Shown piece by piece: positions 35,320 to 44,737 of a DNA stretch of 64,000 nt. The stretch comes from DATFJT01 sp965230755 (GTDB taxonomy: Bacteria; Bacteroidota; Bacteroidia; Chitinophagales; Saprospiraceae). The first letter of the stretch is position 1. Each line of letters starts with the position of its first letter. The position numbers and the translations under genes are program-made. The notes beneath the pieces were generated by a model, which searched no databases, was not told the DNA's origin, and saw only the letters and a program-made list of their open reading frames with translations. The DNA lies in assembly GCA_965230755.1 (NCBI GenBank), contig CBDDLT010000003.1, positions 124,001 to 188,000 of the forward strand, given 5' to 3'.

Positions 35320-37461
35320 ATGTTTTTCATAAAAAGAATACTTGCATTTGTAATTCTCACTGTCCTTCATTTTAGTTCTTGCGGTCAAGATCTTAAGACA
35401 TATATGTCTCAACCTGGTTTGTCTATTAATTCATATCACATGAACTACTACCATGGTGAATATGACCTCTCTTATAGTTTTTATAGAGAAGAATTGCACT
35501 GTGGGATTGAAGTATTAGTGTATCACAACAATACGTACAACAGAGCTATTTTTATTCATTTGGAAAATCAGGAATTATACTTTTTGGATACCAGTAGTTG
35601 TGAACTAAATATACGCTACGACTTTGGCCTAAATGAGGGGCAAAGAATGACTGGAGGGCCTTATGACGGGTATATAGTAAGGAGTAAACAAGATACTACT
35701 CTTCTAAATAATGAAATAAGATCTTATTTTCATTTAGAAAAAAACGGATCCTTTCCTGTCGACTGGATATATGGGATTGGAGATATTACATATGGTTTTA
35801 ATCCAGACTTCAACGACTTTGAGGGCCAAAGTCAATTTGTTTGTGCCAGTATTGACGGTGAAACGATTATAGAAAATCCTTCTGAAATTGGACGTTGTGA
35901 AGAATACAGCTGTGTTTATCCTAAACTAAAAATTGAATATGATAGAGACAGTAATAGAGTTGAAATCATTAATAACTCTATTTACGCAACTGAATTTGTG
36001 TGGAATTGGGGAGATGGTAATTCCAGCATGGAAAGAAATCCAATCCACTATTATACAAATCCAGGTTGCTTCCCTGTATTTTTAAATGTTAAAAATGAAT
36101 GCAGTGAGATAAATGTGTATCAAGATATATTTTCAATTTGCATGAAAGAACCTTGGGAGGAAGAATATTTGTTTGACAGTCTAAGTCGGTTTCGCATTTA
36201 TAAATTTTCAGATGAATTAGAGTTCTTCTATCAAGGCAATCAAATCTACAGAACAAGAGATAATAGACAAAGTTGGGTAAAACTAGTAATTCCTGAGGCA
36301 CCGACCGGAGTCTCAAAATATATTAAAGACATAAAATTTTGGGACAGAAATCGTGGATTACTGGTGTTTAAATATTCCGGCTATCCCGATAGTGTCAAGG
36401 CAATATTGATGACTGAAGATGGCGGTAATACCTGGGTAGAGAAGGTTGAAAATTCATATTACATTGATCAGATTACTTTGGGTCCGAACGGAATGGGCTG
36501 GGTTCCTGCTGATAGATATGATTCTTTCTTTTTCCGCACGATGGATTATGGAAATACATGGCAAATCTTGCCAATTCCAGAAAATAAATGGTTCCATAAT
36601 ATCAAACACATTAGTGAAGATATAATATTCGCTTCTGCCTATAAGGGTCTAGCTCCTAATGGAGAGTATTTTTTAGCTAAATCATTCGATGGTGGCCATA
36701 ATTGGACATTCCTGAATGCCGACCGCAGTGATGTAAATGTGATTTTTTTCAACGAAAATTTTGGTTATAAAGCAAAATTCGGAGATCTAAATATTACTTA
36801 TGATGGTGGAGTTACATGGCACCCTAAACATATTGACCCTCACATTTCTTATATCAATTTTATTAACCAAGATACCGGTTGGCTGTATGATATAAGAGGA
36901 AATCTAATTTATACTGAAAATGTACTGGATGATTATCAGTATATATGTTCAGAACATAGAATTGTTGGGATAGCTGCTGAAGGTCCTTATACTGTAATTG
37001 AATCTATGGATCAACCCTCAAAAGGAAAGGTTTATAGATTTACCCTACCGGACAAAAAGGATTGTTCTTATATTTTAATCGATCAAGATGGTGACGGCTA
37101 TTTTTCTGACGTTGATTGCGATGACACCAATCCAGATATTCATCCTGGTGCAGAAGAAATACCATTCAATGGAATTGATGAAGACTGTGATGGAGAGGAT
37201 GGCCCCACATCTGTAATCGAATATTTGAATGACGAACTTATAATTTCCCCAAATCCTTCCTCAGGAAAAGTCGAAGTTCTTTCAGAACTTAATCATCAAT
37301 ATCACTTAAAAGTGATGGATAGTTTTGGAAATTTAATTCAGGAAAAAGTATTCGTTGGAAAAGTTGATTTATCATTTCAAAAAAATGGGTTATTTTTTCT
37401 TATCTTAGAAAACTATGAAACTGAAGAAACCTTAACTTCTAGAATTCTAATAGTAAAATAA
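35320..37461 (+). CDS. T9SS type A sorting-domain protein with PKD, propeller-like and metal-binding repeats
   Basis: 713 residues. The leader ends in FSSCGQD, so either a lipoprotein Cys or an ordinary cleavage site is possible. A PKD module is near residue 220-265 (FVWNWGDGNSSMERNP). Residues 310-560 contain sialidase/YCF48-like propeller motifs (MTEDGGNTWVEK, MDYGNTWQILP, YDGGVTWHPK). A MopE-type Ca-binding motif (DQDGDGYFSDVDCDDTNPDI ... NGIDEDCDGEDG) spans about 588-628. The last 75 residues (LIISPNPSSGKVEV ... ILIV) form a type A T9SS sorting domain. It is a predicted cell-surface or secreted protein of unknown target. Confidence 0.88.
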   Translation: MFFIKRILAFVILTVLHFSSCGQDLKTYMSQPGLSINSYHMNYYHGEYDLSYSFYREELHCGIEVLVYHNNTYNRAIFIHLENQELYFLDTSSCELNIRYDFGLNEGQRMTGGPYDGYIVRSKQDTTLLNNEIRSYFHLEKNGSFPVDWIYGIGDITYGFNPDFNDFEGQSQFVCASIDGETIIENPSEIGRCEEYSCVYPKLKIEYDRDSNRVEIINNSIYATEFVWNWGDGNSSMERNPIHYYTNPGCFPVFLNVKNECSEINVYQDIFSICMKEPWEEEYLFDSLSRFRIYKFSDELEFFYQGNQIYRTRDNRQSWVKLVIPEAPTGVSKYIKDIKFWDRNRGLLVFKYSGYPDSVKAILMTEDGGNTWVEKVENSYYIDQITLGPNGMGWVPADRYDSFFFRTMDYGNTWQILPIPENKWFHNIKHISEDIIFASAYKGLAPNGEYFLAKSFDGGHNWTFLNADRSDVNVIFFNENFGYKAKFGDLNITYDGGVTWHPKHIDPHISYINFINQDTGWLYDIRGNLIYTENVLDDYQYICSEHRIVGIAAEGPYTVIESMDQPSKGKVYRFTLPDKKDCSYILIDQDGDGYFSDVDCDDTNPDIHPGAEEIPFNGIDEDCDGEDGPTSVIEYLNDELIISPNPSSGKVEVLSELNHQYHLKVMDSFGNLIQEKVFVGKVDLSFQKNGLFFLILENYETEETLTSRILIVK

Positions 37462-37483
37462 TTTAACCCTTTAAATTAAAAAC

Positions 37484-38170
37484 ATGCCTTACCAACCTAT
37501 CAAGTCCTGGACCGAGGAAGAGCGTCCTCGAGAAAAACTTATGTCAAAAGGAATAGAGAGCTTAACCAATGCAGAACTTCTCGCCATCCTATTGAGATCC
37601 GGAACCATGAATATTTCTGCCGTTGATCTAGCCAAACAACTTATGAATCAGGTAAACAATGAACTCACTCAGCTCTGTCGTTTCTCAATGAAAGAGATCA
37701 TGCAAGTCAAGGGGATTGGTCAAGCCAAAGCCCTAAGCATACTTGCCGCACTTGAGCTTGGTAGAAGAAGGAAACTTGAAGAAAGCAAAATTGCTTCGTC
37801 GATTATTGATAGCCAGGGAGCCTATTTACAGTTTGCCCCCTTAATGGAAGATTTAAACAAAGAAGAATTTTGGATTCTATTACTTAATCGAAAAAATGCT
37901 CCGATTAAAAAAATCAAAATTAGTGAAGGAGGGATTTCTGGTACGGTAGTAGATGTTAGACTTATTCTAAAAACAGCCATTAACTACATGGCTTCCGGGA
38001 TTATATTAGCGCATAATCACCCAAGTGGCAACCTCAAGGCCTCGCGTTCTGATATCGAGATTACCAAAAAAATTGGCAAGGCTGCTGAGTTGATAGATGT
38101 AAATCTATTGGATCATATCATTATTGTAGCTGACGGATATCTCAGTTTCAAAGATCAGGGTTTGTTATAG
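37484..38170 (+). CDS. radC: RadC family JAB-domain protein
   Basis: 228 residues. An N-terminal helix-hairpin-helix-like region (VKGIGQAKALSILAALELGRR) precedes the MPN/JAB domain. The JAMM metal motif is complete: HNHPSGNLKASRSD near residue 178. The name comes from an E. coli allele, but the family is not a proven repair enzyme; it is a predicted metallo-hydrolase or nuclease. It is 22 bases downstream of the T9SS protein gene. Confidence 0.92.
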   Translation: MPYQPIKSWTEEERPREKLMSKGIESLTNAELLAILLRSGTMNISAVDLAKQLMNQVNNELTQLCRFSMKEIMQVKGIGQAKALSILAALELGRRRKLEESKIASSIIDSQGAYLQFAPLMEDLNKEEFWILLLNRKNAPIKKIKISEGGISGTVVDVRLILKTAINYMASGIILAHNHPSGNLKASRSDIEITKKIGKAAELIDVNLLDHIIIVADGYLSFKDQGLL

Positions 38171-38342
38171 TATTCTAGCGAGTAATTGAACTAACTCGAT
38201 CAAGTTCTGAATTACATGATTATTTAAAGGATTGAATGATTCGACTTTAAACTCAAATAAGAACTTACAATATCTTAGTTTTGGGCTGTGAAAGAACTTT
38301 TATCTCTGTGATTTGTTTCTAATCACATTACACCAATGATAA

Positions 38343-40118
38343 ATGAGTCAAAAGAAAAAAATCGGAGATTGGAATTTGATTAAAAGGGTAATGCGCCTGG
38401 CCATTCCTTATCGCAGGATTTTTACGCTATGTACGATCACAGCCATTATTCTAATCCCCCTAAATATCTTGCGACCTTATCTCATTGAGCTTATTGTTGA
38501 TAATAATATTCGGTCTAATGATCATTCCGGACTGAGTACCATGATCATGATATTTGTAGGTGTAATTGTCTTAACAGTACTCTTTCAGTATTTCTTCATA
38601 TACAATACCAATTATCTGGGCCAATCTATCGTAAGAGATCTCAGAAATAAAGTATTTCAAAAGATTGTAAAATTCAAATTGAGCTATTTCGATCGCACTC
38701 CAATAGGGCAAAGTACCACGCGTACGATAAGCGATGTGGAAGCGATCAATAAGATATTTACGGACGGATTAATTACCATTATTAGTGAGTCTCTAATGAT
38801 TATTGCCGTGCTCAGTTTTCTGTTCTATACTTCTTGGGTACTCGGCCTTATCTGCTTAATTCTCTTACCCATTCTCATTTTAGCTACTTATGTATTTAAA
38901 GAAAAAATTAGAGTTGCTTTTACCAAGGTCCGGAATGAATTAAGCGATATGAATGCTTTTGTTCAGGAGCATATATCCGGAATTAAAATTGTTCAGATTT
39001 TCAATGCCGAAAAGCAGGAATACAAAAAATTTAAGGCCATCAATCAGCGCTACACCAGGGCGAATCTGGATGCTGTGCTTTACTATGCCGTGTTTTTTCC
39101 TTTTGTAGAATTAATCTATGCTCTGTCCTTGGCCGTAATGGTCTGGCTAGGAACCAGTAATATTATTAGCGGTTATGTTACTTTCGGTGAGCTAGTCGCA
39201 TTTCCTATTTATTTGAATATGCTGTACAGACCAATTAGACTATTGGCAGATCGAATTAATACCCTGCAAATGGGCTTAGTCGCTTCGGAAAGAGTTTTTA
39301 AAATTCTAGACAAAGACTTCAAAATTGAAAACTCCGGAACATTGGATGGTGAGATTAAAGGAAATATCCAATTTGAAAAAGTACATTTCTCTTATGTCGA
39401 CGATGTGCCCGTACTTCAAGATATCAGTTTCGAAATTGAACAGGGAGAAACACTGGCTATAGTCGGTGCGACTGGGAGTGGAAAGTCTACGATCATCAAT
39501 CTGATCTGTAGGTTTTATGAAAAAAATAAGGGTAATATCCTGGTGGATGACAAGCCCATTGAGCAATTCGATCTTGATAGTTTAAGAAAGAATGTTGGAA
39601 TTATACTACAAGATGTCTTCTTATTCTCAGGTACAGTTACTGATAATATCAGTTTAAGGAATGAGGAAGTCTCGTTCGAAACCATCAAGAAATCTGCCGA
39701 ACTAATCGGTGCTCATGAATTTATCGAAAAACTACCTAAGCAATACGATTTTCAAGTAAGTGAACGGGGAGGATCTCTTTCAATGGGACAGAGGCAACTT
39801 ATTTCTTTTGTCAGAGCTCTTGTATTTGATCCCAGAATTTTGATTTTAGATGAGGCAACTTCTTCCATCGATCCCGAAAGTGAATCGTTAATTCAATATG
39901 CCATTGAAAAATTGATTACCAAGCGTACTTCTATAATCATCGCCCATAGATTGAGTACTATTCGACATGCCGATAAGGTAATTGTTTTAGAACGCGGCAG
40001 AATTGTTGAAGAAGGGCATCCGGATGACTTGTTGAATCAAGAAGATAGTCACTTTAGAAAGCTCTATGAAAAGCAATTGGAATCTGCCGGTGCGCTAAGA
40101 TTGTCGAAAAAAATGTAG
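38343..40118 (+). CDS. ABC exporter, MsbA-like half transporter
   Basis: 591 residues. A six-helix membrane domain spans about 20-315 (LCTITAIILIPLNIL, TVLFQYFFIY and others). The nucleotide-binding domain follows with Walker A GATGSGKS near 376, Q-loop ILQDVFLFSG, signature SMGQRQL, Walker B ILILDEATSSID and switch His in IAHRLSTI. It works as a homodimer in the inner membrane. Lipid A core or drug export are both known in the family; the cargo here is undetermined. Confidence 0.93.
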   Translation: MSQKKKIGDWNLIKRVMRLAIPYRRIFTLCTITAIILIPLNILRPYLIELIVDNNIRSNDHSGLSTMIMIFVGVIVLTVLFQYFFIYNTNYLGQSIVRDLRNKVFQKIVKFKLSYFDRTPIGQSTTRTISDVEAINKIFTDGLITIISESLMIIAVLSFLFYTSWVLGLICLILLPILILATYVFKEKIRVAFTKVRNELSDMNAFVQEHISGIKIVQIFNAEKQEYKKFKAINQRYTRANLDAVLYYAVFFPFVELIYALSLAVMVWLGTSNIISGYVTFGELVAFPIYLNMLYRPIRLLADRINTLQMGLVASERVFKILDKDFKIENSGTLDGEIKGNIQFEKVHFSYVDDVPVLQDISFEIEQGETLAIVGATGSGKSTIINLICRFYEKNKGNILVDDKPIEQFDLDSLRKNVGIILQDVFLFSGTVTDNISLRNEEVSFETIKKSAELIGAHEFIEKLPKQYDFQVSERGGSLSMGQRQLISFVRALVFDPRILILDEATSSIDPESESLIQYAIEKLITKRTSIIIAHRLSTIRHADKVIVLERGRIVEEGHPDDLLNQEDSHFRKLYEKQLESAGALRLSKKM

Positions 40119-40202
40119 AATTCATCGTTAATATGATTTGAAACGGAACAAAACATTTTAATGTCGCATTAATTTTAGTGAACTATAAATAAAAAATATA
40201 TC

Positions 40203-40682
40203 ATGTACTCAAGAAACCGTAGTAACGGAGCTTTTGGATTTATTATCGGATTGGTTTTGATTTTCGTTTTTTTCTCTACCCTATTCTACTCACTAAGATT
40301 TGTGTTTAGCATTCTTTCTGCTGTAGCACCATTTCTATTCATCGCTACATTGTTTATCAATTTTGGCGTGGTAAAGGATTACATTGATATGGTTATAGGA
40401 AAATTAAAAGACAACATAGGGATAGGCTTACTCTATGCCGTAGGATCTTTTATTCTATTCCCTTTAGTTGCAGGATTCCTTTTCTATAAGGCTATCACAG
40501 AGGACAAAACAGAAAGAAAGAAAAGAAGAGAATTTAGAAAGAAGAAGAGAAAAACAAAGGATGAATACATTCCTTTTGAAGAAGTTGTTGATGAAAGTCC
40601 GTTGGACTTTGAAAAAATGAGAGAGGAGAGAAAAACTTTTGAAGAAGTAATGGAAGAAAAGCAAAATTCTCAAGAATTGTAA
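40203..40682 (+). CDS. Membrane protein of unknown function, 159 residues
   Basis: Three predicted membrane helices: FGFIIGLVLIFVFFSTLFYS (about 11-31), a segment through LSAVAPFLFIATLFINFGVV, and IGLLYAVGSFILFPLVAGFLF (about 77-97). The last 60 residues are highly charged (ERKKRREFRKKKRKTKDE, then acidic) and look like a cytoplasmic tail. I do not recognise the family. It stands between an ABC exporter and a glycosyltransferase and ends at a hairpin. Confidence 0.7.
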   Translation: MYSRNRSNGAFGFIIGLVLIFVFFSTLFYSLRFVFSILSAVAPFLFIATLFINFGVVKDYIDMVIGKLKDNIGIGLLYAVGSFILFPLVAGFLFYKAITEDKTERKKRREFRKKKRKTKDEYIPFEEVVDESPLDFEKMREERKTFEEVMEEKQNSQEL

Positions 40683-40690
40683 CAACACAT

Positions 40691-40710
40691 GGGGCTCAGG
40701 CCCCGTTTTG
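40691..40710 (+). terminator. Probable terminator after the membrane protein
   Basis: A GC-rich stem GGGGC/GCCCC with a four-base loop, extended by two weaker pairs, is followed by GTTTTG. It lies eight bases after the stop codon and within the 56-base spacer. Confidence 0.5.
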
Positions 40711-40738
40711 AACCAATTGTTGGCTATCTTGCCCACCT

Positions 40739-41860
40739 ATGTTAACATTGGTCCTTTTTTCAACTGCACTACTTGGATTATTTTACCTATCACTGAATCT
40801 TTGGATTGCAGAGCGTTGGCCCCATGACATCTCCAAAAATTATTCAATAGATGGAATAGAGCATCCAACCAAATTTTCCATTGTTATTCCAGTTAGAAAT
40901 GGTGCCGGCCAGATAGGAGCCCTTTTAGATACTATTTTAGATCAAAACTATCCCTCACAAGCATTTGAAATTATTGTCATCAATGACCATTCTACGGATA
41001 AGACCTTGGAGGAAGCACAGAATTACAAGGAAGTTCGGATAGAACAACTCTCCGGCCATCCCCATACAGCCAATAAGAAAATGGCCATCGAGAAAGGGGT
41101 CCAATCTTCCAAAAATCCCTATATCATTACTACTGACGCCGATTGCGAATGGTCAGAAGATATCTTGAGCACACTTCATCATAAGATATTAGAGGAAAAC
41201 CCCAATGTAATTTGTGGGCCGGTTGAAATTATATCGGAACCTACTTCGAACTACCGAGAGAAACTGGAACAGGTAGACATGGCCGGGATGATGCTGGTAA
41301 CCAATGCGGGTATTCGAAGTCAACAGTATTTCTTGGGCAATGGTGCATTTCTCTGCTATCGAAAAATTGATTTTGAAGATGTAAATCCTTTTGAAGGCAA
41401 TCATCACATCGCTTCCGGTGACGATGTATTCTTGGTGGATCAAATGGCAAAACGGGATAAGAAAGTGATATACCTCGTCCATGAAGGGATCGTAGTAAGA
41501 ACGCATGCCAATAGGAATTGGAAAAGTTTTGTTTTACAAAGGAAAAGATGGAGTGGCAAGAATAAAAGTATTGGGCATTACAAATTAAGCTTGGTCATGG
41601 CCATTACTTTCTTGTTCAATTTAGCCCTCTGGATATCTACTCTAATTTTTGCTTTTCAAGGTCTTTGGTGGGGAATTCTCTTTCTGTGGGCATTTAAATT
41701 TTTATCAGATACCATAATTTATATGCGAGCTCGAAAATTCTTTTCGATGGATGTATCGTTTCTCGATATTCCGATCCTCAGTGTTATGCATAGCCTTTAT
41801 ATTGTGGTATTTGGCAGCTATGGAATTGTGAAGAAAAAGCCATCACAGCGTTGGAAATAA
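40739..41860 (+). CDS. Glycosyltransferase family 2, membrane-anchored
   Basis: 373 residues. An N-terminal helix (LTLVLFSTALLGLFYLSL) is followed by a GT-A domain: FSIVIPVRNGAGQIGALLDT near 40, the DxD-type TTDADCEW near 130, and the QxxRW motif in LQRKRWSGKNKS near 265. Two or three C-terminal helices follow. The arrangement resembles processive or lipid-linked GT2 enzymes that use a nucleotide sugar on the cytoplasmic face. The product is unknown. It is convergent with the DUF5723-like gene, 18 bases away. Confidence 0.9.
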   Translation: MLTLVLFSTALLGLFYLSLNLWIAERWPHDISKNYSIDGIEHPTKFSIVIPVRNGAGQIGALLDTILDQNYPSQAFEIIVINDHSTDKTLEEAQNYKEVRIEQLSGHPHTANKKMAIEKGVQSSKNPYIITTDADCEWSEDILSTLHHKILEENPNVICGPVEIISEPTSNYREKLEQVDMAGMMLVTNAGIRSQQYFLGNGAFLCYRKIDFEDVNPFEGNHHIASGDDVFLVDQMAKRDKKVIYLVHEGIVVRTHANRNWKSFVLQRKRWSGKNKSIGHYKLSLVMAITFLFNLALWISTLIFAFQGLWWGILFLWAFKFLSDTIIYMRARKFFSMDVSFLDIPILSVMHSLYIVVFGSYGIVKKKPSQRWK

Positions 41861-41878
41861 ACGAAGATTTCTATTTTT

Positions 41879-43198
41879 TTAAATTCTAAAACTCAATCCG
41901 GTCATGATTGCGGTCAACTGGCCATCATCAGACTGAAATGCACTTAATACATTATCGGTATACAAATAGAAGTCAATAGGCCCCGGATGAAGGCTGAAAC
42001 CCAGACCTAGATTATGCCTTTCGAATTTATAGGAATAGTTCACATTTGCTCTTAGGAACCGGAAAAAGTCATGGTGAAAACCAAGGTGTATCATCGAATT
42101 TCGATCATCAGATACAGCGCTTTCCCGTGAAGAGTATAGAAATACCAGGTTTGTTCTTTCCGTCCATTGATAGTCCGCTCCAAAACCCCAGGTAGAATTC
42201 AAATTATGTCTAAAATCATCTGCATCAACAGCATCAAATTCGAACTCCTCCAAAATGGTATCCAGGCTAAGATCATAATCCAGTTCATTATCGAAAATGC
42301 CCTCATCGATTATGCTTCCCTCATAAATAAATTCATTTTTAGAAAAAATTCTTTGGACCTTTTCATCGTAATCTATATATCCAAGATCCTTTACAAAAGC
42401 ATGAACATTGAGTGTCGGACTCAGATCATAACTTGCTCCAATATCCAAGCTCCAGCCAGCATTTTCATTCAAGTTAAGATCGGTCCATTTATCATTCTCC
42501 ACCTCCAAAGTATTGGGATTGTAATAAGTCAAAGACGAAGAAGATAGAATTTCATAGTCCGTTTTAGCGGTGATTTCGTAGAATGCCGTATCCGTAGTGA
42601 TCTCAATAAGATCCTTTTCCGTTCGACCATAAGCAGAACCAAAAATTCTACTCACGTTCACCCCAAGACTGAGCCTCTCAAACTCATAGGCTACATGAAG
42701 ACCCAGTTGGTTGTACAAATTATAGTTGAGCTCCGGACCGATTTCCAATGTTTCACCGATATAAGGCCCGTTTCCGTACCACAATAGCTCCGGTAATTGA
42801 CGCGGATACTTCACTTCAAGATCTGCCTTAAATGCATGAAATAGTCCCAGCCTCAATCCGCCAATTCGAGTTCCAAAATAAAAACTCATCAGCTCATTGA
42901 CAGAACTGACATCGTTGAGGGAGTCCAATGATCCGATCAATTCTTCTAAGTCAACCACCAGCTCATTGTCACCATTTCTGCTTGTGGCACCAAAAAGATC
43001 ACCATCGCTATTATAAGCGTCAATATTGAGAAAACCCAAACCTATATAAATAGAATGATCGCTATCGACCAAAGCGGGATTCAATAAAAAATTCTGCAAG
43101 CCACCTGGTGCCGTACTACTACTCAATCCCAATTGCGCATGAACGCAAAAAAAACAGGAAACTGCGATAATCGTAGAAATAAGCTTTCTCATATCCAT
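41879..43198 (-). CDS. DUF5723-like outer-membrane barrel protein
   Basis: 439 residues. A signal peptide (core TIIAVSCFFCVHAQ) is followed by LQNFLLNPALVDSDHSIYIG, similar to the start of Bacteroidota DUF5723 proteins and reminiscent of PorP/PorV-like barrels. Alternating aromatic strands continue to the C-terminal LTAIMTGLSFRI. The role is unknown; an outer-membrane location is likely. It follows a lipoprotein gene by one base, so the two probably work together. Confidence 0.8.
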   Translation of the reverse strand: MDMRKLISTIIAVSCFFCVHAQLGLSSSTAPGGLQNFLLNPALVDSDHSIYIGLGFLNIDAYNSDGDLFGATSRNGDNELVVDLEELIGSLDSLNDVSSVNELMSFYFGTRIGGLRLGLFHAFKADLEVKYPRQLPELLWYGNGPYIGETLEIGPELNYNLYNQLGLHVAYEFERLSLGVNVSRIFGSAYGRTEKDLIEITTDTAFYEITAKTDYEILSSSSLTYYNPNTLEVENDKWTDLNLNENAGWSLDIGASYDLSPTLNVHAFVKDLGYIDYDEKVQRIFSKNEFIYEGSIIDEGIFDNELDYDLSLDTILEEFEFDAVDADDFRHNLNSTWGFGADYQWTERTNLVFLYSSRESAVSDDRNSMIHLGFHHDFFRFLRANVNYSYKFERHNLGLGFSLHPGPIDFYLYTDNVLSAFQSDDGQLTAIMTGLSFRI

Positions 43199-43199
43199 A

Positions 43200-44702
43200 T
43201 TATAAATTCGTGATCTCTGCTTTTAATCCGATTTTTAAATCCAAGAACTGATCTGGAGTTATTTCCACGGAGTTGGGATAGTTTTCGCTACTAAAATGAG
43301 CCACCAGATGTATTTTTTTACCCTGCTTCCACTTATCGTAGCGATCAGTATCAAACTGAACAAACTTAATGGTTTTAGTCGGATCAGAGTTCGCAGACGC
43401 ATTCTCATCAAATCCTTCTATCACGAGTCCTTCGGGCAATAAGGAGTCAATGATATTGTTATTCTCATCAACAATGATCGCTTGAACGTCCATAGCCACC
43501 GGAATTGTACTTTCAAAAATCATCTTGAACTCTCCATTTAAAATTTCAGCACCGGAATCGAAGGTAGGTAGCTCAAAATCTATCGTATCTCTTGCCTCGA
43601 AATCTTGTGCAGATCCTTTTAAGGGCAGAACAACTACTACCTGAACTACTATTTCACTGGAGTCAGTCATAAATCCTGTGATAGTCGTATCTCGATCTGG
43701 GTTGGCAATAGCATACATATCATAGAAAAGTGCCAAAGGTTTTACACTGGTCACATCCGGTAGGTTCGAATTATCTTTATTAAAATCAAAGGTAGTAATG
43801 GCAAATTCTCCTACTTCTCTAGGATATTCTATGTCGAATCCATCCGTTACATAAGGGCTCTCCACTTCAAATGTACCTCCATCAAGTGTATAAAGTTCGA
43901 GAGCTTTGATATCCGATCGAACAGGAAAACCGAAAGAATTTTTCAAATTAACGGTTACTACCGGTTCTTCGAAACGCATATCTCCACGTCGCAAGGTCTC
44001 GAATACTTCAATTTCTATGGTATCTTGATCCATCGGTATTTCTTCATAGGACCAATAGCCTTCAACATAAGAAAATGTCATATTTCTCAATACTCCAGCA
44101 GTATTATCCGGCAGTTCTCTTCTTGAACCATCCGGTAGAATAGCAACTATATTTATATCCATTTCATTATTGGTAAGATCTATTCTAATTCCAGCAAGAT
44201 CTTGAATGATAAGAATACTTGAACTCGGAGAATAAGGACCAAAAACCCTCTTAAATGGAACTCCATCAATACTCAATTCAGGAAGCGAGAGTTCTACATT
44301 AATGGGTTCGCTGAATTCATTGGAAGAAAGAACATTCATCGTTCCTCCCGAAATAAAGGCAAAATCAACTTCTATATTGTTCATCAAATTAATCGGAACT
44401 GTATTATTTGAATCAGGTGCAGTAAAAGGAAGAAGTTGAATTTCATCAAATATGTTGAGACTAGACTGGCTGGTCACATCACCACTATAAACAAAGGTCA
44501 CCAGATTGTCTTCATTAATGGTCAAATAGGTATTTTCATTGTCATCGCCTATTAACTCTGAAAACTCAAATCTGCCTTGAGCAAGAGGAATTGCTATTTC
44601 AGGATGATATCCATCTCTATTTATATCTTCTATTTCTGAAACATCGTCAAAACACGAAATGAATAAGAGGGTGGTTGCAAGTAAAAAAAAGAGCTTTTGC
44701 AT
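43200..44702 (-). CDS. Large putative lipoprotein paired with the DUF5723-like barrel
   Basis: 500 residues from ATG 44700-44702, preceded by an AGGAA; an upstream TTG five codons earlier is less likely. The leader (FFLLATTLLFISC) gives a lipobox Cys at about residue 16. The rest is beta-rich and repetitive in texture (strands such as YLTINEDNLVTFVYSG). No conserved catalytic motif is visible and I do not recognise a family. The one-base gap to the barrel gene suggests a surface complex. Confidence 0.75.
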   Translation of the reverse strand: MQKLFFLLATTLLFISCFDDVSEIEDINRDGYHPEIAIPLAQGRFEFSELIGDDNENTYLTINEDNLVTFVYSGDVTSQSSLNIFDEIQLLPFTAPDSNNTVPINLMNNIEVDFAFISGGTMNVLSSNEFSEPINVELSLPELSIDGVPFKRVFGPYSPSSSILIIQDLAGIRIDLTNNEMDINIVAILPDGSRRELPDNTAGVLRNMTFSYVEGYWSYEEIPMDQDTIEIEVFETLRRGDMRFEEPVVTVNLKNSFGFPVRSDIKALELYTLDGGTFEVESPYVTDGFDIEYPREVGEFAITTFDFNKDNSNLPDVTSVKPLALFYDMYAIANPDRDTTITGFMTDSSEIVVQVVVVLPLKGSAQDFEARDTIDFELPTFDSGAEILNGEFKMIFESTIPVAMDVQAIIVDENNNIIDSLLPEGLVIEGFDENASANSDPTKTIKFVQFDTDRYDKWKQGKKIHLVAHFSSENYPNSVEITPDQFLDLKIGLKAEITNL

Positions 44703-44737
44703 ATTTCCTAGTTTCAAAGTAAATCCAATTTACGAAT

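Noticed and set aside
38171..38342. Promoter TAGTTTTG upstream of the ABC exporter
   Set aside because: The -7 element matches, but no TTTG is at a proper distance, so it was not called.
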